A stretch of 64,000 nt of DNA from Steromphala cineraria (Eukaryota > Mollusca > Gastropoda > Trochida > Trochidae). Of the stretch, positions 22,127-34,300 are shown piece after piece. A program made the translations under genes and the position numbers. The notes beneath the pieces are model-generated. The model was not told the origin of the DNA and searched no databases. It was given only the letters and a program-made list of their open reading frames with translations. The DNA lies in contig OU744720.1 of the NCBI GenBank assembly GCA_916613615.1, positions 3,203,749-3,267,748 on the forward strand, given 5' to 3'. Within the stretch, counting starts at the first letter, position 1. Each line of letters opens with the position of its first letter.

Positions 22127-22352
22127 TTTTCATGAAACCAGTTATTGGTTTGGTATCAAATGAGCAAGAGTGAGTTAGTTACCGCTATCATTCACCAGTT
22201 TCATGAAACCAGTGATTAGTTTGGTATCAAATGAGCAAGAGTGAGTTAGTTACCGCTATCATTCACCAGTTTCATGAAACCAGTGATTAGTTTGGTATCA
22301 AATGAGCAGGAGTGAGTTAGTTACTGCTATCATTCACCAGTTTCATGAAAGT
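22127..22352. repeat. Tandem repeat, ~71 bp x 3
   Basis: Three units share GGTATCAAATGAGCA, GAGTGAGTTAGTTAC and CATTCACCAG. They end where the next TIR element and its target duplication begin. Confidence 0.85.
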
Positions 22353-22363
22353 GTCATAAAACA

Positions 22364-23388
22364 CATTCTCGATTATCCAGAGTTTACGTTCCGATAACAT
22401 CTCCACTAACCTCTGGAAACAAAGTAGGCTCAATGCGATTCACAAATTACCTGCCCTTAGTGGCATATTGTCCAATGAGGTATCTACGCTGCCTTCAGCA
22501 GCGTACCAATCGCATGGCTTCTTTCATGACACACCCCCGCTTCGTCAATGAACAGAAATGACATCCAAAGTGATGGATTTCAAGACTTATTTTAGTGTTT
22601 TTGTCTATCAGAACGGGTGGGGTGTATCAATTGTTACCTAGCATTCCCAGTTCTCGTAAAGAGAATACCTCTGGCCTGTAATTTTTTTTATCGCATAGCT
22701 TTTGATTTTATTTATGAAATAGTGAGTGAGTTGGGGTTTAACGTGCTGTCAGCAGTATTCCAGTTATAAAACATGCTGCCATCTAAACTTAAGAGAGTTG
22801 ACAGATCCGAGAGAGAAAAAAATTGTGTAACAGACAAGTTTTGAATAAATATCCGATGGTAGGTAGATTTTGTAACTTCATGTATTATTGAATGTTTTTG
22901 ACTTAATAATATGCCATCCCACTTGACTCAAAAGGTTATTGCGATGTGGCGACTTGTGTGCTTCCCCGACCCTTGAGCTATGCCAAATCGAGCTGGCATG
23001 CTCCTGGTAGGGTCGCCCAAGTTTTAAAAGTCAATTGAAAGAAATCAGACCAAATTTGTGTCGTTTTAAAACCTGCTTTTCGTCTGTTCTCTCATCCTGT
23101 CGAACTTCTTTCTCTCCGATCTTCTCTCTTTCGGATTGCAAATTCACATCTTTAATAGCTGAAAAAAATTGCCGATTGTATGTTAAACCCCAACTCACTC
23201 ATTCGCCGTTTATCTGCCTGTATGATTTCTTTCCTATTTCTGACTCTGACTAAAGACCCATCTGATTGGCTAATGAAATACGGTAATGCAACTAAGGGCA
23301 GGTAATTTGTGAATCGCATTGAGCCTACTTTGTTTCCAGAGGTTAGTGGAAATATTATCGGAACGTTAACTCTGGATAATCGAGAATG
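22364..23388. mobile_element. Long-TIR element with 9-bp target duplication, second family
   Basis: Inverted repeats of about 103 bp (22364-22466 and 23286-23388) start with CATTCTCGATTATCC. The flanks CATAAAACA at 22355-22363 and 23389-23397 are a perfect 9-bp duplication. The interior has a second, smaller inverted pair (GTGAGTTGGGGTTTAAC near 22732 and its complement near 23187). No transposase is present. It is probably a non-autonomous MULE-like element sharing the CATTCTC tip with the one at 17935. Confidence 0.85.
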
Positions 23389-23794
23389 CATAAAACAGGA
23401 CTGAGTAAAGTGTTATTTTTGTTACATGCTAAATTATATCCTCAAATATTACAAGAAAATGGTGATATGATCCCAATTATGACATCACATCAATCAGTCA
23501 GAATAATGTGTTATTACTTGATGTATTATGAACATTCTAGATTTAAAAAAGAACAATATCTTTAACGGTCGAGTAATTAATGATGATGAACCTGTAAAGA
23601 TATCAAATATAAACAGGTGTGGTTTATTCTCAGTGCATAGAAAACCAACATACAACATTAAACACTTGTATGAGGTTTAACTGACCAATATTATTGAGCT
23701 TAATACAAATTAACAAAATAAAGGAATTTCACTGACCAATCTTATTATATTATTGAATGTTAAAAAAAATAGCACGATCAGGGAAATATCACTG

Positions 23795-24165
23795 CCTTTC
23801 TTTCAACCGTTTACACAAATAATGCATAAGCAGGAAAATATCACTGACAAATATTATCAACCATTATACAAATAATGCATAAGCAGGGAAATATCACTGC
23901 CAATATATCAACCGTTACACAAATAATGCATAAGCAGGGAAATATCACTGCCAATATATCAACCGTTACACAAATAACGCATAAGCAGGGAAATATCACT
24001 GCCAATATATCAACTGTTACACAAATAATGCATAAGCAGGGAAATATCACTGTCAAATATTATCAACCATTACACTAACAATGCATAGGAAGGGAAATAT
24101 CATTGCCAATATATCAACCATTATACAATTAATGCATAAGCAGGGAAATATCACTGAACAATTTC
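23795..24165. repeat. Minisatellite, ~57 bp units
   Basis: Six to seven units share AATGCATAAGCAGGGAAATA and TATCAACC. The repetitive peptide readings in both directions are artefacts of this array. Confidence 0.85.
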
Positions 24166-24174
24166 ATTGTGCGT

Positions 24175-24245
24175 AACAGTGAGTGAGTGAGTGAGCTATT
24201 GTTTAGCGCCGCTTGGGCAATATTGCAGCCATTAGCGGTGTGCGA
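24175..24245. repeat. SINE fragment (GTGA-run type)
   Basis: A (GTGA)n run followed by TTTAGCGCCGCTTGGGCAAT resembles the start of a short repeat that is very common in some gastropod genomes. Family assignment is from memory of that pattern and is tentative. Confidence 0.5.
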
Positions 24246-25325
24246 GTAACAAGATAAGGTGAAATCAAGAGAGTATCACTGCTAGCTTCTCCAAGGAGTT
24301 GTTTAGATAAAGGGAATCCAGATTCTACGGAAAGTGGTTGTTTATTAACAGTGATGGTTTGTGCACGTTAGCATCTTCATTGCAATAAGGAAGTTGACTA
24401 TTTATAGAACTTGGATTTCCTCTATTATCACTGAGCTCTCAAGTCTACCTCAAGAAGATTCAACCCTCATACAAACTCAAAAGTCAAAGAAAACACTTTT
24501 TTATATCATTTCTCACCCTAAAAATCTAAAGTCAATGCACAAAAGCTACTCATGGGGAAAAAGTCTCAATTGCATATCCTATTCTCTTCTACACAAGTTC
24601 AAGCAAAAGACCCCCAACCAGATGGCATATAGATGGTTAATATCACAGAGTGTAGGTATGTACAATGGAAATCATGACTTGAAAGTTTGACTGAATGTAA
24701 TTTATATCAAATAAGCTCAGACAATCAAACAATTTTAGGCAGGCTAGAGGAGTACAACAACTCCCAACAAAAAGCTGTAATGACTTCCTTGATCTTTTTC
24801 ACCAAATTGTAAACTTTCAGTTTTCATTTAATTAGTAGAAAAAAAACTGACAATACTGAACTACATTACCTAATTATGCATGGAATTTTAGTCATTGAAC
24901 ACAAGTATATGAGCAAAGCCAATGAAAAATAAAATCACAAAATCTTCATCAGCTGTTACTGTATAAACAAGAGATCATAAAATCAACAAAGAAAATATGA
25001 GAAAAACATATCTGATTGAATACAAACTTCATAAAATGATATAAATGATATAAAGCCATATTACAAAAATATATGATTAACCTGTCAAATTTCTTAAAAA
25101 TCTGCAAAATATAGGATTTAAAAAAAGGATAGAAAACGTATATTGAAAATAAAAGAAAGCTCATAAGATGTTTATAGGAGGGGAAATGATATTGATACAT
25201 GGAAAATATTAAGTCTTCCATGGTAAACAAAGAACACAATGCAATCAATATTACAATTACTACTTTTGTTTAACCAAATATAACTGACAAAGCAATCAAG
25301 GGAAAAGTGAAATCTATTGGAATCA
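24246..25325. other. No feature seen
   Basis: AT-rich sequence. Open stretches in it are Leu/Phe/Tyr-rich translations of AT-rich DNA without recognisable domains or convincing splice context. Confidence 0.4.
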
Positions 25326-25329
25326 AGGA

Positions 25330-26095
25330 TTCTTATTTAGCCTGAAAAAAAGGATTATTCTTTGGCCTTGAAAAAAAAGATTATTCTTTGGCCTTGAAAA
25401 AAAAGGATTATTCTTTAGCCTTGAAAAAAAGGATTATTCTTTAGCACTGAAATAAAGGATGACTTTTTAGCTTTAAAATCAAGGATTAATCTTTGGCCTT
25501 AAATAAAGGAGATTATTTAGCATTGAAATAAAGGATGATTTTTAGCCTTGAAATCAAGGATTTTTCTTTGGCAATTAAATAAAGGAGATTCTTAAAGGGG
25601 ATCAACAACCTGGCTCGTGAAACCTCATTGACCATCCTTAACAAGAGCATCCAGACGGGTAAGGGGGGTCACATAACACAAACTTGATACTGGTTGTCAG
25701 CTGTAAGCAGGTCGCAACCAAACGATTTTGTCCTTATCGAGCATTTACGACTCTTTCGGGGCCCTGCTAATAAAACACTGGAAGTTAAAAATTCAGGTTG
25801 CAGACCCCCTTTAAGCATTAAAATAAGGGATGATTTTTTAGCCTTGAAAGCAAGGATTATTCTTTGACCTTAAAATAAAATATTATTCTTTGGCCTTGAA
25901 ATAAAGAGTTCTTCTTTAGGCTTGATATCAAGGATGATTTTTTTAGCCTTGAAATATAGGATTATTATTTGGCCGTGGAATCAAGGATTATTCTTTAGCC
26001 TTGAAATCAAGAAATTTCCTTTGGCTTTGAACTCAAGGATTTTTCTTTAGCCTTGCAATAACAACTTTCCTTTGGCCTTGGAGCTCATGAAATCT
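25330..26095. repeat. Minisatellite, ~30 bp units, split by a MITE
   Basis: More than twenty diverged units read AAGGATTATTCTTTGGCCTTGA or close variants. A 215-bp MITE interrupts the array at 25596-25810, so the array is older than that insertion. Confidence 0.8.
25596..25810. mobile_element. TTAA-flanked MITE
   Basis: Inverted ends (AGGGGATCAACAACCTG and, inverted, AGGGGGTCTGCAACCTG) lie between TTAA on both sides (25592-25595 and 25811-25814). The tip AGGGG resembles the MITE at 14531, but the interiors differ. Confidence 0.75.
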
Positions 26096-26870
26096 CTCAA
26101 TTAGACTGTAACCTTCTCAACTGACAATAAAAGCACAAACAACAACAAATATGATGAGGCGTATTGGAATGGGCAAACAGAGTCCCCTACTGAGGTCTAA
26201 GATACATAAACTGGATAATAGTCATTGGAATTACTAGTGAGATCAATGATTATTGCCAATTGGTTTCAAGATACAGACACATGTCTTGCAGATTGAGCTA
26301 GTATGGCTCACACAAGTGTATACGTTCAATTATAGCTTGATGTCCTTTTCTAATAGAATATGATGAAATAGGAAAAACATACTCTTGTTACATCAGCAGT
26401 GATCATAAGCTTTGTACATTTCATTCGTCATTGGATATGACTCAACTGTTCTTCATGGTTCCTGATTTACAGAACAGTCATCAAGACTGAAGAGTTTGAT
26501 CAGTTGCCAAAATGACTTGATGAGCTTGATAATAAGATTAAGGTTACCAAAGTCTTCATAATCAACAAAAGACACAAGATATAACCAACACAAGAAAACG
26601 GATCCATAAACATGAATTTTTATCTGCATTGCAGAAGAAAACAGCAGGAACAACGCTTGCTCTCTGACAAATAGCATGTGCCTAATTATTGAAAAGTAAT
26701 CTAAAATAAGAAAGGGATCAATGTGCATATGTGCGTATCTACAGAATGCACTTAATAAATTGTCCATGTTTTAGTCATAGGAGCTGCTTTCTTAAGCACG
26801 ATTAATATTGAAGCAAGAGAATGGAATGTACCATATTGTGGACATTTGTGGTGTAACTGAACGTTATCTT
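26096..26870. other. No feature seen
   Basis: AT-rich sequence between two minisatellites. No coding exon is supported. Confidence 0.4.
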
Positions 26871-26872
26871 TG

Positions 26873-27535
26873 GGGTTAACTATTGGGGAGAACTATTGGA
26901 GAGAACTATTGGGGTGAACTATTGGGGTGAACTATTGGGGTGATATATTGGAGAGAACTATTGGGGTGAACTATTGGGGTGAACTATTGGGGTGAACTAT
27001 TGGTGTGAACTATTGGGGAGAACTATTGGGATGAACTATTGGGGTGAACTATTGGGGAGAACTATTGGGGTGAACTATTGGGGAGAACTATTGGGGTGAA
27101 CTATTGGGGTGATCTATTGGGGAGAACTATTGGGGTGAACTTTTTGGGTGAACTATTGGGGAGAACTATTGGGGAGATCTATTGGGGTGAACTATTGGGG
27201 TGATCTATTGGGGTGATCTATTGGGGAGAACTATTGGGGTGAACTTTTTGGGTGAACTATTGGGGAGAACTATTGGGGAGAACTATTGGGGTGAACTATT
27301 GGGGAGAACTATTGGGGAGAACTATTGGGGAGAACTATTGGGGAGAACTATTGGGGTGAACTATTGGGGTGATCTATTGGGGAGAACTATTGGGGTGAAC
27401 TTTTTGGGTGAACTATTGGGAAGAACTTTTTGGGTGAACTATTGGGGAGAACTATTGGGGTGAACTATTGGTGTGAACTATTGGGAGAACTATTGGGGTG
27501 ATCTATTAGGGAGAACCATGGAGAAATGGGATTTG
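26873..27535. repeat. 13-bp minisatellite beside gene A
   Basis: About fifty copies of a 13-bp unit (GAACTATTGGGGT and variants with GGGGA, or GATC for GAAC). It ends about 35 bp beyond the stop codon of gene A, so the 3' UTR of gene A would run straight into it. The repetitive LLGRTIGVNYWGE-type peptide is a translation of the array and not a protein gene. Confidence 0.9.
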
Positions 27536-27569
27536 CCATAGTTATGAACTATTGGGAACAAGCAAGAGT

Positions 27570-28314
27570 CTAAGGGAGAGCATGGAAGGCCACCAGAATA
27601 TCGTCGTCAGGTCCAGCAAGATCAGGGTGCTGTTTCTTGTGCAGTCTGGACACATGCCACTCGACACTGGAGCTGATGTTCTTAAGGAACACCCCGTCAG
27701 CCAAGCGTGTCTTCTGGATAAATGCATCGCAATCCTCACACTTCTCCTCCTTGCAAGGACAGACACCTTCTAGAAGCTTCACGACACACAGAGTGAAGTA
27801 GCTGTGGTTCCTGTTGTAGTATGACAGGTCTTTTTCAACACAAGAAGACCATTGGTAAACCTTTGAGTCATTTCCCTTGGCACGGTGACCGTCAATGTCC
27901 AGATCATCATCATCATCATCATCATACAGAGTCCACAACTTGGGTAGATACAAAGAAGGTTCTGATTCGTCCTTCGAGCAGTTGCCCAGTGACGCAATGA
28001 AGTCTTCTTCGCTGATCGGGTCTGTGAGGTTTGCACCAGCGCTGTAGCAACAGTCAAGAGTGATGAGGATGTTCTCGGTGTCAAGACTTCGAAGTTCCCT
28101 TCTCAATTCCTTGGGAGTCATATTGTAATCGTTACCACCAAGTAGAAAGACTTTATTATTGTGATGACCAGAATAGTAGAAAAAGAACATCACATGGTTA
28201 CAATCTTCTTTCCCCATCTCCACTCGAAGTTCTGAGAACGCTGTGCGGAGCCTTGAAGTTATGTCTTCCACGACGCCTGGCTGTGAGGCCGTCACCACCC
28301 TCATGTTCTCAGGG
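27570..28314 (-). CDS. Gene A terminal exon: caspase-like catalytic domain
   Basis: The exon encodes the catalytic core of a peptidase C14-like domain. The His is in FYYSGH (codon near 28164-28166), and the Cys is the second one of LDCCYSAG (codon near 28047-28049). The DCC(Y/H)SG form is closer to metacaspases and other caspase-like proteins than to the QACxG of classical caspases. A run of seven Asp (codons 27903-27923, a coding ATC repeat) lies between the two halves of the domain. After it, YQWSSCVEKD and FTLCVVKLLEG resemble the small-subunit side. A Cys cluster (CPCKEEKCEDC) is shared with gene B. Confidence 0.85.
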
Positions 28315-31300
28315 CTGCAAGAAAATACTTCACTACAATGCTATATAGTACATATTTGAATAGTTGACAACTTTGGTAACAAAATTTTTCAAATACAAGG
28401 TTACTTGAATATCATATATTGCCAAAACTAAATAAAAACAAGCTAAAATTTAAGGGTTGGCCCACTTAAACCCCCAACTGTGCATCCCTGACCAACTGAA
28501 TTACTGCTTACTTCCCAAAACTTAGACATCCAATCATCCAGAACATTAATGGACAATAGACACAGAATTTGACACCCATTTAAAACAAATTGAAAAGAAT
28601 TTTATGAATATTACAATAGGTCAGACAAATTCTGATCTTGGAAAATAACTGAGTACAAACATAGAAATTTGTAAAAAAAATAGAGCCATTTGCTCTGTAG
28701 CTCATCAGGCTCCATATTTAGTTATACTGTAGAGTGTGGCCAATGTGCTTCCCCCTTTGTATGGGCAACAGGGTCACAAATCCTTAAATTAAGTATATAG
28801 GCTGTTTGATTTCAGATACCGGTAAAAGGTTTTGGGCGTAACATCTACAGCCCTTATAAGGGGACACAGGGCAAGTTAATCTATGAATTACAATCCTCAC
28901 TTGTCAAGGAGTCTGAACAAAAAGTTTCAACTTTCTAGGCATTATGGTTCTGGAGAAGAAATCGAAAATGCACAAAGTTTACGAACGGAAGGACGTACGG
29001 ATGCCAGACATCATGCCATGACATAATCCTATTAGGTCTAACAGCTCAGATGAGCTGAAAATTAAAAAAATTACGAAATGGCTTGTAATATGACACTGCA
29101 CCACTCATTGTAGGGTAGAAGCAATGTGCAAAATTTGAAAAAATCGGATGAATAGTTTTTCTGTAATAGGTCAGAGAGAAAAATCCTCAGACGGACAGAC
29201 AGACAGAATGATTAGTATTACTATAAACCCTCAACTGTTTGTCAGGGGCATAAAACCCCTAATACTAATCAATGTCTTACTATCAAAAAACGGCTTCAAT
29301 TGAAAACATAAATAAAGCAAATTTAGTTTCTTACCACGTTGGAATTGATAACACTAGAAGAAGACAATATTCAAGTCTTCTTAAACAAAAAATTACCAAA
29401 AGTGATAAACCATAGAATTTTGAAGCAGCCATTTACCTGATTCCGATAAAGTTCTGGTTAGCGAGTACATCCCTCATTTTCATAGTGTCCTTAATGAAGA
29501 TTTTAGCAACTTCTTTCTTCTTATCATAACCTGCCACCAGGAGAGCAAATGTGTTCTTGTGACCTGCAAATAATTCCATATCATTACGAGTTATTAACAA
29601 TTTGGATAGGTTAACCTGATATTCAAAATGAGACACTGTTTATGGGCCTGAAATTATTATACTACAATAATTGTATTATCCATCGCTTTTAGGAAAAGGC
29701 ATAAACATACATGATTGTTAAAAATTGTAATAATGTAGGAAAAGCCTCAAAGCAAATATTGATGGACGTATGGGGGTCATTTCTATATCCCCAAAAACTT
29801 TGATTGGAAGGGAATAATAATGGACATAAAGAGAGAGTTGATAGAAACTGCTCACCGACAGGAGATAGACACTCCCCGTGGTGTGGACACGTGAGCTGAT
29901 CTCTCCGCCCCGCCTTGAGGCAGCTCAGACAGAAGGGAGAACAGGTGCTCGCCGCACACCCCACGGACACTGGCTTTAGCTTGGCTGACAAACAATAAAT
30001 AGCTCTTTATTATATACTCATGTAATCTTAGGATGGTAATACAAGGGTGCAATACGGAATACGTCTTCAAATTCCGTATTGCACTCCAGAATCCGTATTG
30101 CACGCCTGCCGGTTCTACTTTTTTTTAAGCTTCGGCAATTCTTGGAATTTTTCGCAAGTAAAAATCATTTTTCTAATAAAAACATCAAAATCAATGTATC
30201 TTAATACATTGGTAAAAACCTACTTTTTGATTTGGCATTGAAGAATACAATAGTGAGAAACTAGAGTTATCATTAGACCTTTGCCGAAGAACTCAACAGT
30301 TTCTACAGCCGTTTTGATCATCAGGATTTCAGCATCAATAGGGACCAAGTAAGGAAAACCATTAGTGATAGCGATCTTCCTGTCCACATATCGGAAGAAG
30401 ATGTCATCCAGAGCTTCTCCAGAATCAACATTCGGAAAGCGAAAGGTCCAGACAACCTTGACGGCATAGTGCTAAAGGAGTGTAGAGTTCAACTGTGTAA
30501 GGTGTTTTCAAGATTGTTCCAACTCTCAGTTGATACGCATGTCATTCCTTCCGTTTGGAAAACTTCAGAAATAATACCTGTTCCAAAGAAGACGCAGCCT
30601 AAAGAATTAAATGACTACCGACCAGTTGCGCTAACATCTATTGCAATGAAGTCCATGGAACGCATCTTGCTGAGACATCTCCGACAGGCAGTTTCCGATA
30701 TAATGGACCCACTTCAGTTCGCCTACAGATCTAGGAGAGGAGTTGTTGATGCTACATTGTCACTCCTCAATAATGTCTACAACCATCTTGAGACACCGAA
30801 GTCTTATATCAGGATCTTGTTTGTTGATTTTTCATCTGCGTTCAACACTATACAGCCTCACATCATGATTGAGAAACTGTTGAACATGGGCGTGAATTCT
30901 AATCTCATCAAATGGATTGGAAATTTTCTTGTGGACAGAAGGCAATTTGTCAAAGTTAATGGGACAGTATCGAGCACAATATCCATAAATACCGGAGCGC
31001 CGCAAGGTTGTGTCATCTCGCCCGTCCTGTTCACCCTCTACACTAACGATTGCGTTAATTATAGTTCTACCTGCTCAACGATCAAGTTTGCGGATGACGC
31101 CGCAATTGTTGGAAAATTAAATAATGATATATCTGAACATATGTATAAAGATGAAATTACAAAATTTACAACTTGGTGTGCAGACAATCATCTACATTTA
31201 AATGTAAAAAAAACGAAGGAACTGGTTATTGACTTTCGAAGTAAACCATCTAAAATGCTTCCAGTCATAATAAATGGTGAATGTGTTGAGACTGTGTCGG

Positions 31301-34300
31301 AATATAAATATTTGGGAACCTACATTGATTCTAAACTGAACTGGAATTCCAACATTAATGCCTTGTTTAACAAATGTCAACAACGTCTTCATCTCATGCG
31401 AAAACTCAGATCTTTCGATGTTAACCCCTCCGTCATGTCAACCTTTTATACAGCTTTTATTCAAAGCATATTAACATTTTCATTCCATTGTTGGTACGGG
31501 TCTCTCTCAGTTCATCTTAAATCTAAAGTTAACAAAATTGTGAACGTTGCGAGTAAGATTGCCGGTGTCAAGTTCGAGTGTTTAACTGATATATATGAGC
31601 GGCAAATCGTAAATCAAGCTGTCAAAATCATATCTGACCCGACACATTCCCTTCATTCAGAATATCACCTTCTCCCTTCAGGCCGCCGCTACAAAGTTCC
31701 AGTTTTGAAAACTAAGAGAGCCCGTACATCTTTTGTTCCTAACACAATATGTCTATTAAATAAATGTGAAAAGAGTTAAATGCATGTACATAAATATTTC
31801 ATATGATTGTTCTCCTGTTCAAGCTCTGTGTTGATGTAAAACAAATTCCTGAAAAGGCAATAAAGTATTATTATTATTATTATTATTATTAGTAAAGAAA
31901 CTGCAATACACTTTGAAAAAGGAAATCCTGAACCAAAATCCGAGAGCATCGCTAGCCATACTCGTCATTATGACGTCATAGCCGACAGCGATTATGACGT
32001 CATTTCCATGGTGACGTCGTTTGAATGAAGCCCGTCGCTTGATACCCTGAACTTTACGTTTTTCATATTCAGGACTATATAAATAATGGCTATGGAATTA
32101 CTTTTATCACGTTATCTTGTTTTCACACTTGAAAAAATTATCTTTTTCGTTATACTACGCAGAGTAATGAGAAAATAAAAAGATAATTGAGGTATCAAAT
32201 CATCAGTTGAGCGTGATCTAGGTCATCGCCTTGTTCGCATTATGTATAAATGCGCAGTACGTCTTTTCAGATAATTTAAGAAATTCAAAAACTACTTGTA
32301 AAGATATAAAAGGAGTATATAATAAATACAGAACGTCATACGTGTGCATTTGGGTCGTTTGTATTGAACTCGAAGATGTCATGGACGCGGAGGAACAACT
32401 CGTTCTTCGAACTCGTTCCTCCGCGTCCATGACATCTACTCGTTCAATACAAACGACCCAAATGCACACGTATGACGTTCTGTATATGGATATCACCATT
32501 GAAGCAAACATCTTAAAATTTATATACAACCTCATCATTCAAGTTTGTTTACCTTTATTAAATAAGTTGTAAAAAAATTATTATCCAACTTCATGTAAGA
32601 ATCTCGATCTCTGATTGGTCCATGTCACCCTGGATAAATACTGATATCCCTCTCTTGAGTGGGGTGATAAATTATTTATACCCCGCCACAAAAAGCAGGA
32701 AAGAGGCGTGCACATAGAGCGTCTAAAAATGTTCAATGTATTTTACCTCAAACACTTCACGGTTACTTTTGATCAACCAAGATGTAGCTGTGAACAAAGT
32801 GTACTAAAAGCACTTCGTAGTTGTTTTTACTCTTTTTATTTTCATATCATATGAGTTTTGTTTCGACATTCGGTAAAATAAATTTGTTATACATATATCC
32901 TCATATCCCCGGCCTCTGAATGGTATAACTTATAATATATCCTTCATCACCTTAACACAGAAAACACAGATGCATAAGCCATCATGCTTTGCAAACAAGG
33001 AAGACTACATGAAGTGAACATTACGTACCTTGAGGGTATCTTTGACACTTGTGACAAGCTGCGAACAGAAAAATAAATTTGCACACAGGAGACATAAAGA
33101 ATAAGGAATAGGCAAAAGCAACAAAGAAGGTCCTAAAGCCGGTTTAATGTGATATCCAGTCAAAATCCCTTCTGATATCAGTTGATAATTTCACACTCAT
33201 AGTTAATGCATATTATTGAATGTTGATTGGTTGAGAGCCTTGTCATGTGATCTACGTTTCAAAGGTTCATTTCTCATGAACTCGACAAAAAACGTTAAAT
33301 GTTAAAGTCTTCCAGACGTGTGATCGTTCCCTGAAACTACTTTAATTCTTCTTCCAACACCAAATCAAATGTTATTCAATAATTTTTTAATAATGAAACT
33401 TTAATCATATCAAATTCATCACAAGAAGTATTTTTTATGGTGATGTGAAAAAACTTAATGTAATCATTTTTTTAATTTGCAAAATAGATCTGAACAAACT
33501 GCATTTACAGTAAGTAATTTTTACATCATGATCAATATAGGGTACTGTATCATGTAACAAAGACAAACACATAATCCGGATGTAAATAAACAACATTAAA
33601 GTGAGTCGATATGGCAGTTATTATGATTATAATATAACTAAACCACTTTTTCCTACATATTTTGACAAAATACACCTGCAAATGGCGGTCAGCATGACAC
33701 TCTGTTATGAATACGGTAGATAACTCTGATCTCCTGTCCTTGCGTGAAGGGGTTTTATCATGGTGTGAGCTTCATTTATCATCTTAAGCATACAGCCCAT
33801 AGACCAACATTCAGTTTGTTTCTAAATTGGGATTGTTTCTTGTCACAGTGTTTATCGTTCAAAGGAAAACAGGATTCATATCAGTCCACTGTTCCATTCC
33901 ATATATGGTGCAAAATTATAAGAAATGTCACTCTATGACGTGAAATCCAAATACCTTGTTGATTCCCTTTGACACATTGGTTCTGTTGTGCTTTTCTTGC
34001 TCCGACCCTGACAAACTCCTCCTTGGCCTGCCGCATCTGTTCATCTGACCGAAAGCACATGCAGAACTTGGTCAGGTGTTTCTTGGATCGGTTTCCAGAT
34101 TTCTGGAAGTCGTCGATCACAAACAGGCAAACATCTGTCACCATCTTGGGATCCTCATTTAGCGATTCTGAAGAATATGAAAAATATATTACTGTTTTTG
34201 TGGAATATAGAATTCTTCTTTTTTGACAAGATATAGTACTGTTATTGGGCCACAATGGTTTGATAGAAAAAATATATTTAATACTAGATTAGCGTTTGCG

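Noticed and set aside
23841..24078. Repetitive open frames on both strands
   Set aside because: Both are readings of a 57-bp minisatellite.
24361..24690. Possible small gene
   Set aside because: Low-complexity AT-rich reading with no domain, no conserved copy and no clear splice or promoter context.
27200..27463. Open frame with a repeated LLGRTIGVNYWGE-type peptide
   Set aside because: It is the translation of a 13-bp minisatellite; period and variation follow the DNA repeat, not a protein.
26873..27535. CRISPR-like repeat array
   Set aside because: The 13-bp units adjoin with no unique spacers, and the genome is animal.
32231..32572. Protein genes on both strands over the hairpin
   Set aside because: The mirrored peptides come from the inverted repeat; there is no domain or splice support.
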